This document shows, in pieces, positions 34,821 to 43,488 of a stretch of DNA of 64,000 bases; position 1 is the stretch's first letter, and the number at the start of each line of letters is the position of its first letter. The position numbers and the translations under genes were made by a program. Origin of the DNA: Neoroseomonas marina (GTDB taxonomy: Bacteria > Pseudomonadota > Alphaproteobacteria > Acetobacterales > Acetobacteraceae); assembly GCF_012927745.1 (NCBI RefSeq), contig NZ_JABBKX010000001.1:372001-436000 (forward strand), written 5' to 3'. The notes under the pieces are model-generated. The model searched no databases. It saw only the letters and a list, made by a program, of their open reading frames with translations, and had not been told where the DNA came from.

Positions 34821-34873
34821 GGTCGTCTCCTGTGGAAGTGACGGACAGATTTGGGGCGTTTATGGATCGGCGG

Positions 34874-36817
34874 TCACGCCGCTGCAACCGTCAGATCGGG
34901 GGGCGTGGCCTCGGCCGCAAGACGGGCCACCGCCTCGGCGAGCGGCAGGGTCTCCTGCTCGCGGCCCGGCAGGCGTCGCAGCACGACATTGCCTTCCTCG
35001 GCCTCGCGCCGGCCGACCACGGCCAGGACCGGCACGCGCTGGTCGATATGGTCGACGATCTTGCGGTTGATCTTCTCGTTCCGCAGGTCGAGCGAAACGG
35101 CGACGCCGGCCTTCTGCAAGGCGGCCGCCACCTGCCGCGCATAATCGTCGGCATCCGAGACGATGGTGGTCACCACCACCTGCACCGGGGCGAGCCAGAG
35201 CGGGAAGCGCCCGGCATGCTGCTCGATCAGGATGCCGAGGAAACGCTCGAAGGACCCCAGGATGGCGCGGTGCAGCATGACCGGGCGCTTGCGGGTGCCG
35301 TCCTCGGCCACGTACTCGGCGTCGAGCCGCTCGGGCAGGACGAAGTCGACCTGCAGGGTGCCGCACTGCCAGTCGCGGCCGATCGCGTCGCGCAGGACGA
35401 ATTCCAGCTTCGGGCCATAGAAGGCGCCCTCCCCCGGGTTCAGCGTGTATTCCACGCCGGCGATGCGGCAGGCCTCGCGCAGCGCGCCCTCGGCCTGGTC
35501 CCAGACCTCGTCCGAACCGGCGCGCTTGGCCGGACGGTCGGAGAACTTCACGCGGAATTCGGCGAAGCCCAGGTCGCGATAGATGGAGGACAGCAACTCG
35601 ACGAAGCGCACGGTCTCGTCGGCGATCTGGTCTTCCGAGCAGAAGATGTGCGCGTCGTCCTGGGTGAAGGCGCGCACGCGCATGATGCCGTGCAGCGCGC
35701 CGGACGGCTCGTAGCGGTGGCAGGCACCGAACTCGGCCATGCGCAGCGGCAGCTCGCGGTAGGACCGCAGGCCCTGGTTGAAGATCTGCACGTGGCAGGG
35801 GCAGTTCATCGGCTTCAGCGCGAGGACACGGTCCTTCTCGCCCTCGTCCTCCACCGTCGCGATGAACATGTTCTCGCGGAACTTCTCCCAGTGGCCCGAG
35901 GCCTCCCAGAGCTTCCGGTCCACCAGCTGCGGGGTCTTCACTTCCTGGTAGTCGGCGCGGTCGAGCCGGCGGCGCATATAGGCCTCGACGGTGCGATAGA
36001 GCCGCCAGCCCTTGGGGTGCCAGAAGACGCTGCCGACGGCCTCTTCCTGGAGATGGAACAGCCCCATCTCCTTGCCGATCCGGCGATGGTCGCGCTTCTC
36101 CGCTTCCTCGATCTGATGGAGGTAGGCGTCGAGCTCCTTCTGGTCGCGCCAGGCGGTGCCGTAGATGCGCGAGAGCATCGCGTTGCGGTGGTCGCCGCGC
36201 CAATACGCGCCGGCCACCTTCATCAGCTTGAAGGCGGTGCCGACATCGCCGGTGCCGCGCATGTGCGGACCGCGGCAGAGATCGATCCAGTCGCCCTGCT
36301 TGTACAGGGTGATGGTCTCGCCCTGGGGCAGCGCCTCGATCAGCTCGACCTTGTAGCGCTCGCCCTTCTCGGAGAAGAGCGCGATGGCCTCGTGGCGGGT
36401 GGTGACGATGCGCTCGAAGCCGGCGTTGCGCGCGATGATCTCGCGCATCTTGGCCTCGATCGCCCCGAAATCCTCCGGGGTGAAGGGCTCGTTGCGGGCG
36501 AAGTCGTAATAGAAGCCGTTCTCGATCGCCGGGCCGATGGTGACCTGGGTGCCGGGGAACAGTTCCTGCACGGCTTCCGCGAGCACATGCGCGGCGTCGT
36601 GGCGGATCAGCTCGAGCGCCTCGGGGTCCTTGCGCGTGATGAAGCGCACCGCGGCGTCGGACTCGATGGTCCGCGCCAGGTCCTGGGTCGCGCCATCCAC
36701 CTGCATGGCGAGCGCGGCCTTGGCCAGGCCCGGCCCGATGGCGGCCGCGACCTGCGTGCCCGTCACCGGTCCATCGAAGGACCGGACGGAACCATCGGGC
36801 AGGGTGATCGCGGGCAT
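34874..36817 (-). CDS. thrS: Threonyl-tRNA synthetase
   Basis: 647 residues. TGS domain (~1-62), the SAD second domain with [10 protein letters not shown] (editing site), class II catalytic core with [35 protein letters not shown], and C-terminal anticodon-binding domain ([19 protein letters not shown]). Full length and all motifs present. Preceded by the glycosyltransferase operon and its terminator, so transcribed from its own promoter; infC follows. Confidence 0.97.
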   Translation of the reverse strand: MPAITLPDGSVRSFDGPVTGTQVAAAIGPGLAKAALAMQVDGATQDLARTIESDAAVRFITRKDPEALELIRHDAAHVLAEAVQELFPGTQVTIGPAIENGFYYDFARNEPFTPEDFGAIEAKMREIIARNAGFERIVTTRHEAIALFSEKGERYKVELIEALPQGETITLYKQGDWIDLCRGPHMRGTGDVGTAFKLMKVAGAYWRGDHRNAMLSRIYGTAWRDQKELDAYLHQIEEAEKRDHRRIGKEMGLFHLQEEAVGSVFWHPKGWRLYRTVEAYMRRRLDRADYQEVKTPQLVDRKLWEASGHWEKFRENMFIATVEDEGEKDRVLALKPMNCPCHVQIFNQGLRSYRELPLRMAEFGACHRYEPSGALHGIMRVRAFTQDDAHIFCSEDQIADETVRFVELLSSIYRDLGFAEFRVKFSDRPAKRAGSDEVWDQAEGALREACRIAGVEYTLNPGEGAFYGPKLEFVLRDAIGRDWQCGTLQVDFVLPERLDAEYVAEDGTRKRPVMLHRAILGSFERFLGILIEQHAGRFPLWLAPVQVVVTTIVSDADDYARQVAAALQKAGVAVSLDLRNEKINRKIVDHIDQRVPVLAVVGRREAEEGNVVLRRLPGREQETLPLAEAVARLAAEATPPDLTVAAA

Positions 36818-36837
36818 CGGGGAGGCATCTCCTTGGG

Positions 36838-36871
36838 TGAAAAACGGGCGCGGACCATGGGCACCGCGCCC
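36838..36871 (-). terminator. Rho-independent terminator of the glycosyltransferase operon
   Basis: On the minus strand an 8-bp stem (GGGCGCGG/CCGCGCCC, 36846-36871, 10-nt loop) is followed by GTTTTT, one of the few T-runs in the window. It lies between the GT9 stop (36879) and the thrS start. Confidence 0.85.
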
Positions 36872-36878
36872 TTCGGGG

Positions 36879-37784
36879 TCAAGTCAGGCGGGCCAGTTCC
36901 GCCGCCACGTGGGCCGTTTCCAGGCCCGCGAGGGGCACATGGCGCAGGAAGGTGGCCCGTGGGCCACGGGGGGCGCAGAGCGCGGGGTCGCTGTCCTCCC
37001 CGAACAGGGCGAGGGTCGGGCAGCCACAGGCCGCAATCAGATGGGTAGGCCCGGTATCGTTGCCAACACAGAACGCCGCGCGGCGCGCGAGGGCCGCAAT
37101 GTCGGCGAAGCCAGTCTTGCCGGTCAGGTTCACGGCCGAGGGCGCGGCCGCAAGGATGGTCGCCGCCAGCGGCGCTTCGACCGGCCCACCGATCACCACA
37201 GCCGGGATGCCGAAGCCGTCCGCCAACGCGCCGAAGCGGTCCGCCGGCCAGCGCTTGGCCGGCCGGCCCGGCGAGGCCCCCGGCACCACCAGCGCGAAGC
37301 GCTCGGGCAGGCCGAAGCGGGCGATGTCGGCGTCGAGCCAGGACAGGTCCGGTTCCGGGAAGTCCCGGATGCCCGCCATCTCCAGCTGGTCCCTTTGGCG
37401 CTCCACCGTGTGGATGAAGTCGCGGTTCGGGTTCGCATGGGGATGGGAGGCGCCGCGCGCGATCCCGGACCACTCCGCCCGGATGCCGACCATCAGCCGG
37501 TAGCGGGAGGAGCGCGCCGAGGTCTGCAGGTCATAGACCCGGTCGAAGCGGGCCGCGCGCAGCCTGCGGGTCAGGCGAAGCACGGCCGGGATATCGGTCC
37601 AGGACGGCCGCCCGTCCTCCCACACCTCGTCGAACCAGGGGGCCATGCGCGCGAGCGGCGCGTAGGGCCTGGTCGTCAGCAGGGTGATGCGCGCACCGGG
37701 ATGATGCGCCCGGATCGCTGCGAAGGGTCCGAAGGCCTGCGCGAAATCGCCCAGCGCCCCGAGCTTGATGACCAGGATCCGCAT
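36879..37784 (-). CDS. Glycosyltransferase family 9 (heptosyltransferase-like)
   Basis: 301 residues. [37 protein letters not shown] is the GT9 N-terminus; the C-terminal ADP-heptose-type block [19 protein letters not shown] and [21 protein letters not shown] with donor-binding residues are present. Heptosyltransferases extend LPS core oligosaccharide at the inner face of the membrane. A GTG at 37787 is an alternative start; the ATG at 37784 overlaps the GT4 stop. It is shorter than WaaC/WaaF (~350) but not truncated at either end. Confidence 0.88.
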   Translation of the reverse strand: MRILVIKLGALGDFAQAFGPFAAIRAHHPGARITLLTTRPYAPLARMAPWFDEVWEDGRPSWTDIPAVLRLTRRLRAARFDRVYDLQTSARSSRYRLMVGIRAEWSGIARGASHPHANPNRDFIHTVERQRDQLEMAGIRDFPEPDLSWLDADIARFGLPERFALVVPGASPGRPAKRWPADRFGALADGFGIPAVVIGGPVEAPLAATILAAAPSAVNLTGKTGFADIAALARRAAFCVGNDTGPTHLIAACGCPTLALFGEDSDPALCAPRGPRATFLRHVPLAGLETAHVAAELARLT

Positions 37785-38920
37785 CACAGGAGTTCCCGGT
37801 AGACCGCGAGCGTCGCCGCGGCCATCCGCGCCGTCGTGCAGCGGGCGAGCACGGCCGCCCGCGCCCGCGCGCCCATGGCGGCGCGCTCGTCTGCCGGCAT
37901 CGCCAACACGCGGGTGAGCGCCGCGGCGAGCGCCGCCGGATCGCCGGGCGGCACGCGGAAGCCGGTGACGCCGTCCTCCACCGTCTCGCGCGGGCCGCCG
38001 AGGTCGCTCGCGACCACCACGCGTTCCATCGCCTGGGCCTCGATCACCGTGCGGCCGAAGGCCTCCGCATCCGTGGAGGCATGGACCATCACGTCGGCCA
38101 GCAGCAGCGCCGCCGGCATGTCGGCGCCGTGGCCGACGAGGCGCACGCGATCGCGCAGGCCAAGCGTGGCGATGCGGGCCTCGAGTTCCTCGCGGAAGCC
38201 TGCCTTGGCGCCGGAATCGCCGACCAGCAGCGCGACGGCATCGCCGGGCAGGCGTGCCATGGCCTCGACCAGCACGCCCTGTCCCTTCCAGCGCGTGATG
38301 CGCCCGGGAAGCATGACGACCGGCCGGTCCTGCGGCACGGCCCAGGCGGCGCGCAGGGCGGCGACGCGGTCCGCCGAGACCCGGGCGGGATCGAACAGAC
38401 GTTCGTCGATGCCACGCAGGATCACCCGCAGCCGGTCGGCCGGGACGTGGTGGCGGTCCCGCACGATGCCGGCGATGAACTCGCTGATGGCGATGACGCG
38501 GTCGCCGCGCGCCATGACGGAATTGTAGAGCCGCTTGCCCGGAAATCCCTCGTTGTAGGTGCCGTGGTAGGTCGTGACGAAGCGCGCGCCGGTGCGCCGC
38601 GCGGCGATCAGCGCCGACCAGGCCGGGGCACGGGACCGGGCATGCAGGATGCCGATCCCCTCGGCCCGCACCAGTTCGGCGAGCGCGCCGGCATTGCGCC
38701 AGATGCCCGCGGGCGACTTGGTGTCGAGCGGCAGCGTCACGTGCCGCGCGCCCAGTGCCTCGAGCGGGGCGACCATCTGGCCGCCGGCCGAGGCGACGAA
38801 AGCGCGGAAGCCGGCGGCGATCAGCGCCTCGGCGATCTCGAGCGTGCCGCGCTCCACCCCGCCCGAGACGAGGCTCGGCAGGACCTGCAGGACGGCGGGG
38901 GGTGCGGGGGGCGTGTTCAC
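37784..38920 (-). CDS. Glycosyltransferase family 4
   Basis: 378 residues from a GTG at 38920, the last start before the conserved VLQVLPSLVSGGVERGTLEIAEAL; no clear ribosome site was found. GT-B fold: GRITRWKGQGVLVEAMARL and the E-x7-E pattern in EAFGRTVIEAQAM. Probably transfers a sugar in LPS or capsule assembly, judging from the coupled GT9 gene. The acceptor and donor are not readable. Confidence 0.85.
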   Translation of the reverse strand: MNTPPAPPAVLQVLPSLVSGGVERGTLEIAEALIAAGFRAFVASAGGQMVAPLEALGARHVTLPLDTKSPAGIWRNAGALAELVRAEGIGILHARSRAPAWSALIAARRTGARFVTTYHGTYNEGFPGKRLYNSVMARGDRVIAISEFIAGIVRDRHHVPADRLRVILRGIDERLFDPARVSADRVAALRAAWAVPQDRPVVMLPGRITRWKGQGVLVEAMARLPGDAVALLVGDSGAKAGFREELEARIATLGLRDRVRLVGHGADMPAALLLADVMVHASTDAEAFGRTVIEAQAMERVVVASDLGGPRETVEDGVTGFRVPPGDPAALAAALTRVLAMPADERAAMGARARAAVLARCTTARMAAATLAVYRELL

Positions 38921-38983
38921 GGGCGGTCGGGCGACGGGCCGGCGGGTCTTGCGCCGAACCCGGCGCTGACGCAAGTGAGCGGC

Positions 38984-39307
38984 ATGTCCGTCTATTTCCT
39001 CGCGATGATGCTGCTTTCGGCCGGCAGCTTCATTCACAGCCGCTGCGAGGCGCCGGAGATGCGCCCCGCCTCGGCCGGGGCGGACATCACCTGGCGCTGG
39101 TCGGCGCGCGCGGCGCTGGTCATGTGGATCGCCCTGATCATCTGGGGCTTCCGCGAACTGCACTGGTCCCAGCCGCTGGCCGGAATCATGGCGTCGCTGG
39201 GCGTGAATGCGCTGGTGGCGATGCGGGGCCCGATGCGCACCTGGCCGGGCCTGTCGCTGATGCTGTGCGCCACCGGGCTGGTGGCCGGATCGACCGTCTT
39301 CTTCTGA
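38984..39307 (+). CDS. Small integral membrane protein, unknown function
   Basis: 107 residues, mostly hydrophobic: predicted membrane segments at about 3-17, 42-58, 64-80 and 88-106, joined by short loops with RPASAGADITWRWS between the first two. The ATG at 38984 is preceded by a weak AAGTGAG. Divergent from the GT4 gene. I do not recognise the family; it resembles uncharacterised small proteins near LPS genes. Confidence 0.65.
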   Translation: MSVYFLAMMLLSAGSFIHSRCEAPEMRPASAGADITWRWSARAALVMWIALIIWGFRELHWSQPLAGIMASLGVNALVAMRGPMRTWPGLSLMLCATGLVAGSTVFF

Positions 39308-39313
39308 AGCCCG

Positions 39314-39435
39314 AACCTGCGGCCCGCAGGGCCGAGGCCGCGAAGGCGGCCCGCGGCGAGTGCCGCGAAGCCAAGCCGCGCGGATGCGCGGCGCCCGGCG
39401 TCTGAGGGGCACAAAGGCAAAGCCTTCGTGCGCAC
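39314..39435 (-). repeat. 122-bp 3-prime-end element, copy B
   Basis: Read on the minus strand it starts GTGCGCACGAAGGCTTTGCC and ends GGGCCGCAGGTT, and matches copy A (61642-61762) over its whole length at roughly 85% by eye with one small gap. It begins 4 nt after the stop of the lactonase-like gene. The first 30 nt form the hairpin GCACGAAGGC-GCCTTTGTGC. Confidence 0.8.
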
Positions 39436-39439
39436 ACCA

Positions 39440-40234
39440 TCACGCGATCGGCGGCAGGTGCAGGGCGACGACCTCGCGGTCCGCCCCGTCCACGGCCGGG
39501 AACCTGTCCCGCACCTTCGGATCGTGGCCGGGGATGACGCGGCTGTCGTCCCCGCCCGCCAGCTTCTTCGCCGTGCGCCACCCCGCCGCCATGGCGCCGA
39601 GGTCGAAGATGATCGGGAAGGGATTCCCGCTCAACGCATTGGCGTAGAAGTGCATGGCGTCCGAGGCGAGCACCACCGGCCCGCGCGCCGTCTCGACGCG
39701 GACCATCTGCAGCCCGTCCGAATGGCCGCCGACGCGGTGCACGGTCACGCCCGGCGCGACCTCGGCATCGCCGTCGTGGAATTCCACACGGTCGGCATAG
39801 ACGGCGCGAACCATCGAGACGACGTGGTCGGCCTCGAAGGGCATGCGGATGGCGTGGACGCACATGTGCCGGCCGACGGCGAAGTGCATCTCGCGTTCCT
39901 GCAGGTGGAACCGCGCCTTGGGGAAGATGCCGAGGCTGCCCGCATGGTCGTAGTGCAGATGCGTGATGATCACGTCCTGCACATTGGCCGGGTCGGTGCC
40001 CATCGCCGTCAGGCAGTCGGCGACCGAGCGCGACAGCTTCCGCCCGCGCTTCGTGGCCAATTCGGCATCGAAGCCGGTGTCGACCACGATCTCCCGCCCG
40101 CCGGGCCCGCGCAGCAGCCACACGAAGTAGTCGAGCGGCATCGCCTCATGCGGGTCGGCCAGCGGCAGCAGGTGGTTGGTCTGCGCCGTGCGCTCGTGCC
40201 GCCCGTATCGGATGGCGTAGGCTTCCCAGGTCAT
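39440..40234 (-). CDS. Metallo-beta-lactamase-fold protein, N-acyl homoserine lactonase family
   Basis: 264 residues. Metal-binding H92-x-H94-x-D96-H97 in THLHYDHAG, a third His in VGGHSDG, Asp in LASDAMHF and a late GHDP. The overall arrangement (N-terminal PLDYFVWLLRGPGGREIVVDTGFD) matches AHL-lactonase-family enzymes, which open the lactone ring of quorum-sensing signals; some members are general lactonases. No signal peptide. Start at 40234 overlaps the dehydrogenase stop (ATGA). Context suggests catabolism of a lactone or hydroxy acid as much as quorum quenching. Confidence 0.82.
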   Translation of the reverse strand: MTWEAYAIRYGRHERTAQTNHLLPLADPHEAMPLDYFVWLLRGPGGREIVVDTGFDAELATKRGRKLSRSVADCLTAMGTDPANVQDVIITHLHYDHAGSLGIFPKARFHLQEREMHFAVGRHMCVHAIRMPFEADHVVSMVRAVYADRVEFHDGDAEVAPGVTVHRVGGHSDGLQMVRVETARGPVVLASDAMHFYANALSGNPFPIIFDLGAMAAGWRTAKKLAGGDDSRVIPGHDPKVRDRFPAVDGADREVVALHLPPIA

Positions 40235-41139
40235 TTTTCCACGTTCCCCCCAAGCACCGTGCCGGACAGCTGTTCGGACAGCTTGGCGACGGCGGTGTGA
40301 TCCGCACCGGGCCCGAGCAGCGCGGCGGCCGAGGCCCACATCTCGCGGCACAGCGCCGCGAAGGGCGTCGGCGTCGTGGTCTCGCGGCCCACTTCCAGCG
40401 CGATGGACAGGTCCTTGACCATCAGGTCGAGTCCGAAGCCCGCGTCGAAGCGCCGCGACAGCACGTATTCCTTGAACTTCTTCTGGGTCGAGTTGTTCAT
40501 CCCCGTGCTGGCGTTCAGCACGTCGACCATCTTCGCCGGGTCGAGGCCGAAGCGCTGGCCGATCAGCAGCGCCTCGATGCCGATCAGGTAGCCGCCGGCC
40601 GAGACCAGGTTGTTCAGCGCCTTCATCGCCTGCCCGGCGCCGATCGGCCCGCAGCGGTGGATGGAGGTGCCCATCGCCTTCAGCACCGGCTCGGCGCGGT
40701 CCAGATCCGCCTCGTCACCGCCCGCCATGATGGCGAGCTGCCCGGTCTTGGCTCGCGGCACGCCGCCCGAGACCGGGCAGTCGATCATCGCGACACCCTT
40801 GGCCGCGAGGCCCGCCGCGATCTCCCGCGTGCGGCCCGGCTGGCCGGAGGTCATGTCGATGACGAGCATGCCCTTCGCCAGCGCCGGCCCCACCGCCTCC
40901 ACCGCCTCGGCCACCTGCTTCGAGGTCGGGACGATGGTGATGACGCAATCGGCACCCTTCGCCGCCTCGGCGGGGCTCGCCGCGGCCTTGCCGCCGGTCT
41001 CGGCGGCGAAGGCGTCCGCGCGGCCCGGCACCACGTCGGCGACGGTGACCTCGAAGCCCGCCTTCACCAGGTTGGCCGCCATCGGCCAACCCATGTTCCC
41101 GATGCCGAGGAAGGCGACGCGCTTGATCGCCGCGGCCAT
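40231..41139 (-). CDS. NAD(P)-dependent 3-hydroxyisobutyrate dehydrogenase-like protein
   Basis: 302 residues, beta-hydroxyacid dehydrogenase family. Dinucleotide-binding GIGNMG (12-17), substrate motif DCPVSGGVP (120-128), catalytic Lys173 in GAGQAMKALNN and the C-terminal KDLSIALE. Family members oxidise 3-hydroxyisobutyrate, tartronate semialdehyde and related beta-hydroxy acids; the substrate here is not determined. The ATG at 41139 is preferred over a GTG at 41142; both overlap the upstream stop. Confidence 0.85.
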   Translation of the reverse strand: MAAAIKRVAFLGIGNMGWPMAANLVKAGFEVTVADVVPGRADAFAAETGGKAAASPAEAAKGADCVITIVPTSKQVAEAVEAVGPALAKGMLVIDMTSGQPGRTREIAAGLAAKGVAMIDCPVSGGVPRAKTGQLAIMAGGDEADLDRAEPVLKAMGTSIHRCGPIGAGQAMKALNNLVSAGGYLIGIEALLIGQRFGLDPAKMVDVLNASTGMNNSTQKKFKEYVLSRRFDAGFGLDLMVKDLSIALEVGRETTTPTPFAALCREMWASAAALLGPGADHTAVAKLSEQLSGTVLGGNVEK

Positions 41140-41537
41140 CACTTCTTCCCCGGCAGCGCGCCTTCGGCCACCAGAACCTCATGCGCCGCCTTGAAGGCGT
41201 CGAGGCCGGCAGGGATGCCGCAATAGGCGGTGGCGTGCAGCAGCGTCGCCTTGATCTCGTCGACCGTGATGCCGTTGTTCAGCGCGCCCTTCACGTGCAG
41301 CTTCACCTCGGGGATCTTCCCCAGCGCGGTCAGCATCGCGAGGTTCAGCAGCGAGCGCGTCTTGCGGTCCAGCGTCGGGTCGCCCCAGGCCCAGCCCCAG
41401 GCCCAGGCGGTGGTCGCGCGCTGGAAGGCCATCATGAAGTCGTCGGCCTTCGCCATCGAGGCATCGACGTATTCCGCACCCAACACGGCGCGGCGGATCG
41501 GCAGGCCCTTGTCGAACAGGGCGGCATCATCGGACAT
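41139..41537 (-). CDS. Carboxymuconolactone decarboxylase family protein
   Basis: 132 residues. PcaC-like fold: VLGAEYVDASMAKADDFMMAFQRATTAWAWGWAWGDPTLDRKTRSLLNLAMLTAL, KLHVKGALNNGITVDEIKATLLHATAYCGIPAG. It lacks the CxxC of AhpD, so a peroxidase role is unlikely. The ATG at 41537 has GGGAGGG upstream. In a leftward operon with the dehydrogenase and lactonase; 4-carboxymuconolactone decarboxylation or a related lactone step fits. Its true substrate is open. Confidence 0.85.
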   Translation of the reverse strand: MSDDAALFDKGLPIRRAVLGAEYVDASMAKADDFMMAFQRATTAWAWGWAWGDPTLDRKTRSLLNLAMLTALGKIPEVKLHVKGALNNGITVDEIKATLLHATAYCGIPAGLDAFKAAHEVLVAEGALPGKK

Positions 41538-41598
41538 CTGGCATCCCTCCCTCGGGGAATTGGTGAGGGCGGCACGCTGGCCCGTCAGGCAGGGCCGG

Positions 41599-42066
41599 TC
41601 AACGGGCCGGGGCGGCCGCATCCTCGGGCCGCGCGAGGATGCGCAGCACGTCGAGCAAGGTCGCGAAACGGTCCGCTCCGACCTCATGGGCCCATTCGGC
41701 ATGGACCTTGCGCAGGCAGTCATGGATCGTGGCCGCGAGGGCCTCGCCGCGCGGCGTGAGGAACACCAGGCGACGCGCTGCGGCCGCCGGGCTGCGCCGC
41801 TCGAAGTAGCCGAGGGATTCGAGCTGCGCGATCAGGTGGTTCGCCGCCTGGCGCGAGATGCGCGCCCGCCGCGCAAGCTCCGACGGACGAACGCCCGACG
41901 CCACCGGATAGGTGATCATGGCCCAATGGGCGTCCTGCAGGTCGGTGAAGCCGGCCTCGCGCGCGGCGTCCTGCATGCGGCTGCGCACGATCTGCAGGCA
42001 CATGCGCAGCAGGGCGCCGACATAGGGCGGGCCATCGGGGATCGGGGGCGCATTCGTCGTTGACAT
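41599..42066 (-). CDS. MarR-family transcriptional regulator
   Basis: 155 residues, all alpha with one winged helix. DNA-binding segment VRPSELARRARISRQAANHLIAQLESLGYFERR and the wing R-x-x-x-LTPRGEALA are clear. MarR proteins bind paired palindromes and release them on binding phenolic or aromatic ligands. The gene faces the cupin gene across 60 bp containing two near-identical palindromes. It is 61 nt upstream of the CMD gene on the same strand, so it likely controls that operon too. Confidence 0.88.
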   Translation of the reverse strand: MSTTNAPPIPDGPPYVGALLRMCLQIVRSRMQDAAREAGFTDLQDAHWAMITYPVASGVRPSELARRARISRQAANHLIAQLESLGYFERRSPAAAARRLVFLTPRGEALAATIHDCLRKVHAEWAHEVGADRFATLLDVLRILARPEDAAAPAR

Positions 42067-42067
42067 G

Positions 42068-42110
42068 TTCGTAAAGACTTTTTACGTTCCAATTCGTAAA
42101 GAGACTTTAC
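42068..42110. promoter_or_regulatory. Two tandem MarR-type operators
   Basis: CGTAAA-N5-TTTACG (42070-42086) and GTAAAG-AGA-CTTTAC (42096-42110), each starting TTCGTAAAGA, spaced 26 bp (about 2.5 turns). They fill the gap between the marR and cupin starts, the expected place for autoregulation. Confidence 0.7.
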
Positions 42111-42126
42111 TCACGGGAGGCCCGCC

Positions 42127-42555
42127 ATGGAACCTCAACCTCGCATCGTCCGCATCGGCGCCCTCGAGCTCCGCTTCCATGTCGACGAGACGGACGGGGC
42201 CGGCGACGTGGTGATGTTCGAGTTCGTGGTGCCCGAGAAGGCGCGCGTCCCGGTGCCGCATTTCCACGAGGCCTGCGACGAGATCGTCTATGGCCTCGAG
42301 GGCACCATGACGACGACGCTGGATGGCGTGGCGCACGAGGTCCGCCCGGGCGAGGTCGTCTTCGTCCCGCGCGGCAAGGTCCACCACCACGCCAACCTGC
42401 ACGACGGCACGGCCCGCGCGATGATCGTCATCGCGCCCGGCACCATCGGCCGCCGCTACTTCGAGGAGATGGCCGAGATCGTCAGCCGCCCCGGCCCGCC
42501 CGATGCCGCGCAGATGAAGACGGTGATGCTGCGCCACGGCCTGGTCCCGGCCTGA
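42127..42555 (+). CDS. Cupin-domain protein
   Basis: 142 residues, one cupin barrel with metal ligands H45-x-H47 and E52 in VPHFHEACDEIVYGLEG, and a later His in VPRGKVHHHANLHDG. Such proteins bind a divalent metal and a small ligand, often as dioxygenases, isomerases or ligand sensors. The ATG at 42127 has GGGAGGCCC upstream. Placed behind the MarR operators, it is the most likely regulated target. Function unknown. Confidence 0.8.
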   Translation: MEPQPRIVRIGALELRFHVDETDGAGDVVMFEFVVPEKARVPVPHFHEACDEIVYGLEGTMTTTLDGVAHEVRPGEVVFVPRGKVHHHANLHDGTARAMIVIAPGTIGRRYFEEMAEIVSRPGPPDAAQMKTVMLRHGLVPA

Positions 42556-42603
42556 CGGGGGGCGCATCTCCGTGCGATGCTCGGGGCCGGAGGATCCGGT
42601 CCC

Positions 42604-43488
42604 ATGTTCTTCGACGGCTTCACGCTCGAATTCCACGAGGCGAACGGCAAGCGCTTCCGCCTTCGCCGCGGCGGGGAAGGCCCGCCGCTGCTGCTGCTGC
42701 ATGGCAATCCCCAGACCCATGCGATGTGGCACAGGGTCGCGCCCGTGCTGGCGCGGCGTTTCACGGTCTACTGCCCCGACATCACCGGCTATGGCTTCTC
42801 CGCCAAGCCGCCCGTGAGCGCCGACCACGCGGCCTATGCCAAGCGGTCGATGGCCGCCGACATGGTCGCGCTGATGAAATCCTTCGGCCACGACCGCTTC
42901 CAGGTGGTGTCCCACGATCGTGGCGCGCGGGTCGCGCACCGCATGGCGCTCGACCACGCGGACGCGGTCGAGCGGCTCTGCACCATGGACATCATCCCGA
43001 CGCTCGCGCATTTCGACCGCACCGACATGGCCTTCGCCATGGGCTACTGGCACTGGTTCTTCCTCGCCCAGCGGCACCCCGGGCCGGAAAACATGATCCG
43101 CGCCGACATCGAGCCGTGGTTCGACTTCCACACCTCGCGCGAGCCCAAGCCGGCCGACTTCTTCCACCCCGAGGCGCGCGCCGACTACCTCGCCGCCTTG
43201 CACGAGCCCGGCACCATCGAGGCGATCTGCGAGGACTACCGCGCCGCGACGACGATCGACCTCGAGCACGACCGCGCCTCCCGCGCCGCCGGGGAGAAGG
43301 TGCGCTGCCCGCTGCTCGCGCTGTGGGGGGCCAAGGGCAGCATCCCGAAATGGTACGACGCGCCGGCGATCTGGAAGGACTATGCGTCCGGTCCGCTCGA
43401 GACCGGCGATGTCCCCTCCGGCCACTACCTGGCCGAGGAGGCGCCGGAAGTCGTCCTCGCCCGGCTGGACGGCTTCCTCAGGACCTGA
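42604..43488 (+). CDS. Alpha/beta hydrolase, haloacetate (fluoroacetate) dehalogenase-like
   Basis: 294 residues. HGNPQTHAMW forms the oxyanion loop, and the nucleophile elbow SHDRGARVAHR supplies Asp105 with Arg106 and Arg109, the residues that in fluoroacetate dehalogenases bind the carboxylate. YWHWFFLAQ carries the His-Trp of the halide pocket and EDYRAA the Tyr; the catalytic His is in SGHYLAEEAP. This signature distinguishes the group from ordinary epoxide hydrolases. Chosen start ATG 42604, with GGAGG upstream. Its 3-prime end overlaps the anti-sigma gene by 11 nt. Confidence 0.82.
   Translation: MFFDGFTLEFHEANGKRFRLRRGGEGPPLLLLHGNPQTHAMWHRVAPVLARRFTVYCPDITGYGFSAKPPVSADHAAYAKRSMAADMVALMKSFGHDRFQVVSHDRGARVAHRMALDHADAVERLCTMDIIPTLAHFDRTDMAFAMGYWHWFFLAQRHPGPENMIRADIEPWFDFHTSREPKPADFFHPEARADYLAALHEPGTIEAICEDYRAATTIDLEHDRASRAAGEKVRCPLLALWGAKGSIPKWYDAPAIWKDYASGPLETGDVPSGHYLAEEAPEVVLARLDGFLRT

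Noticed and set aside
34832-37048. 738-residue plus-strand reading frame opposite thrS
   Set aside because: Shadow of thrS, which is complete with all class II motifs.
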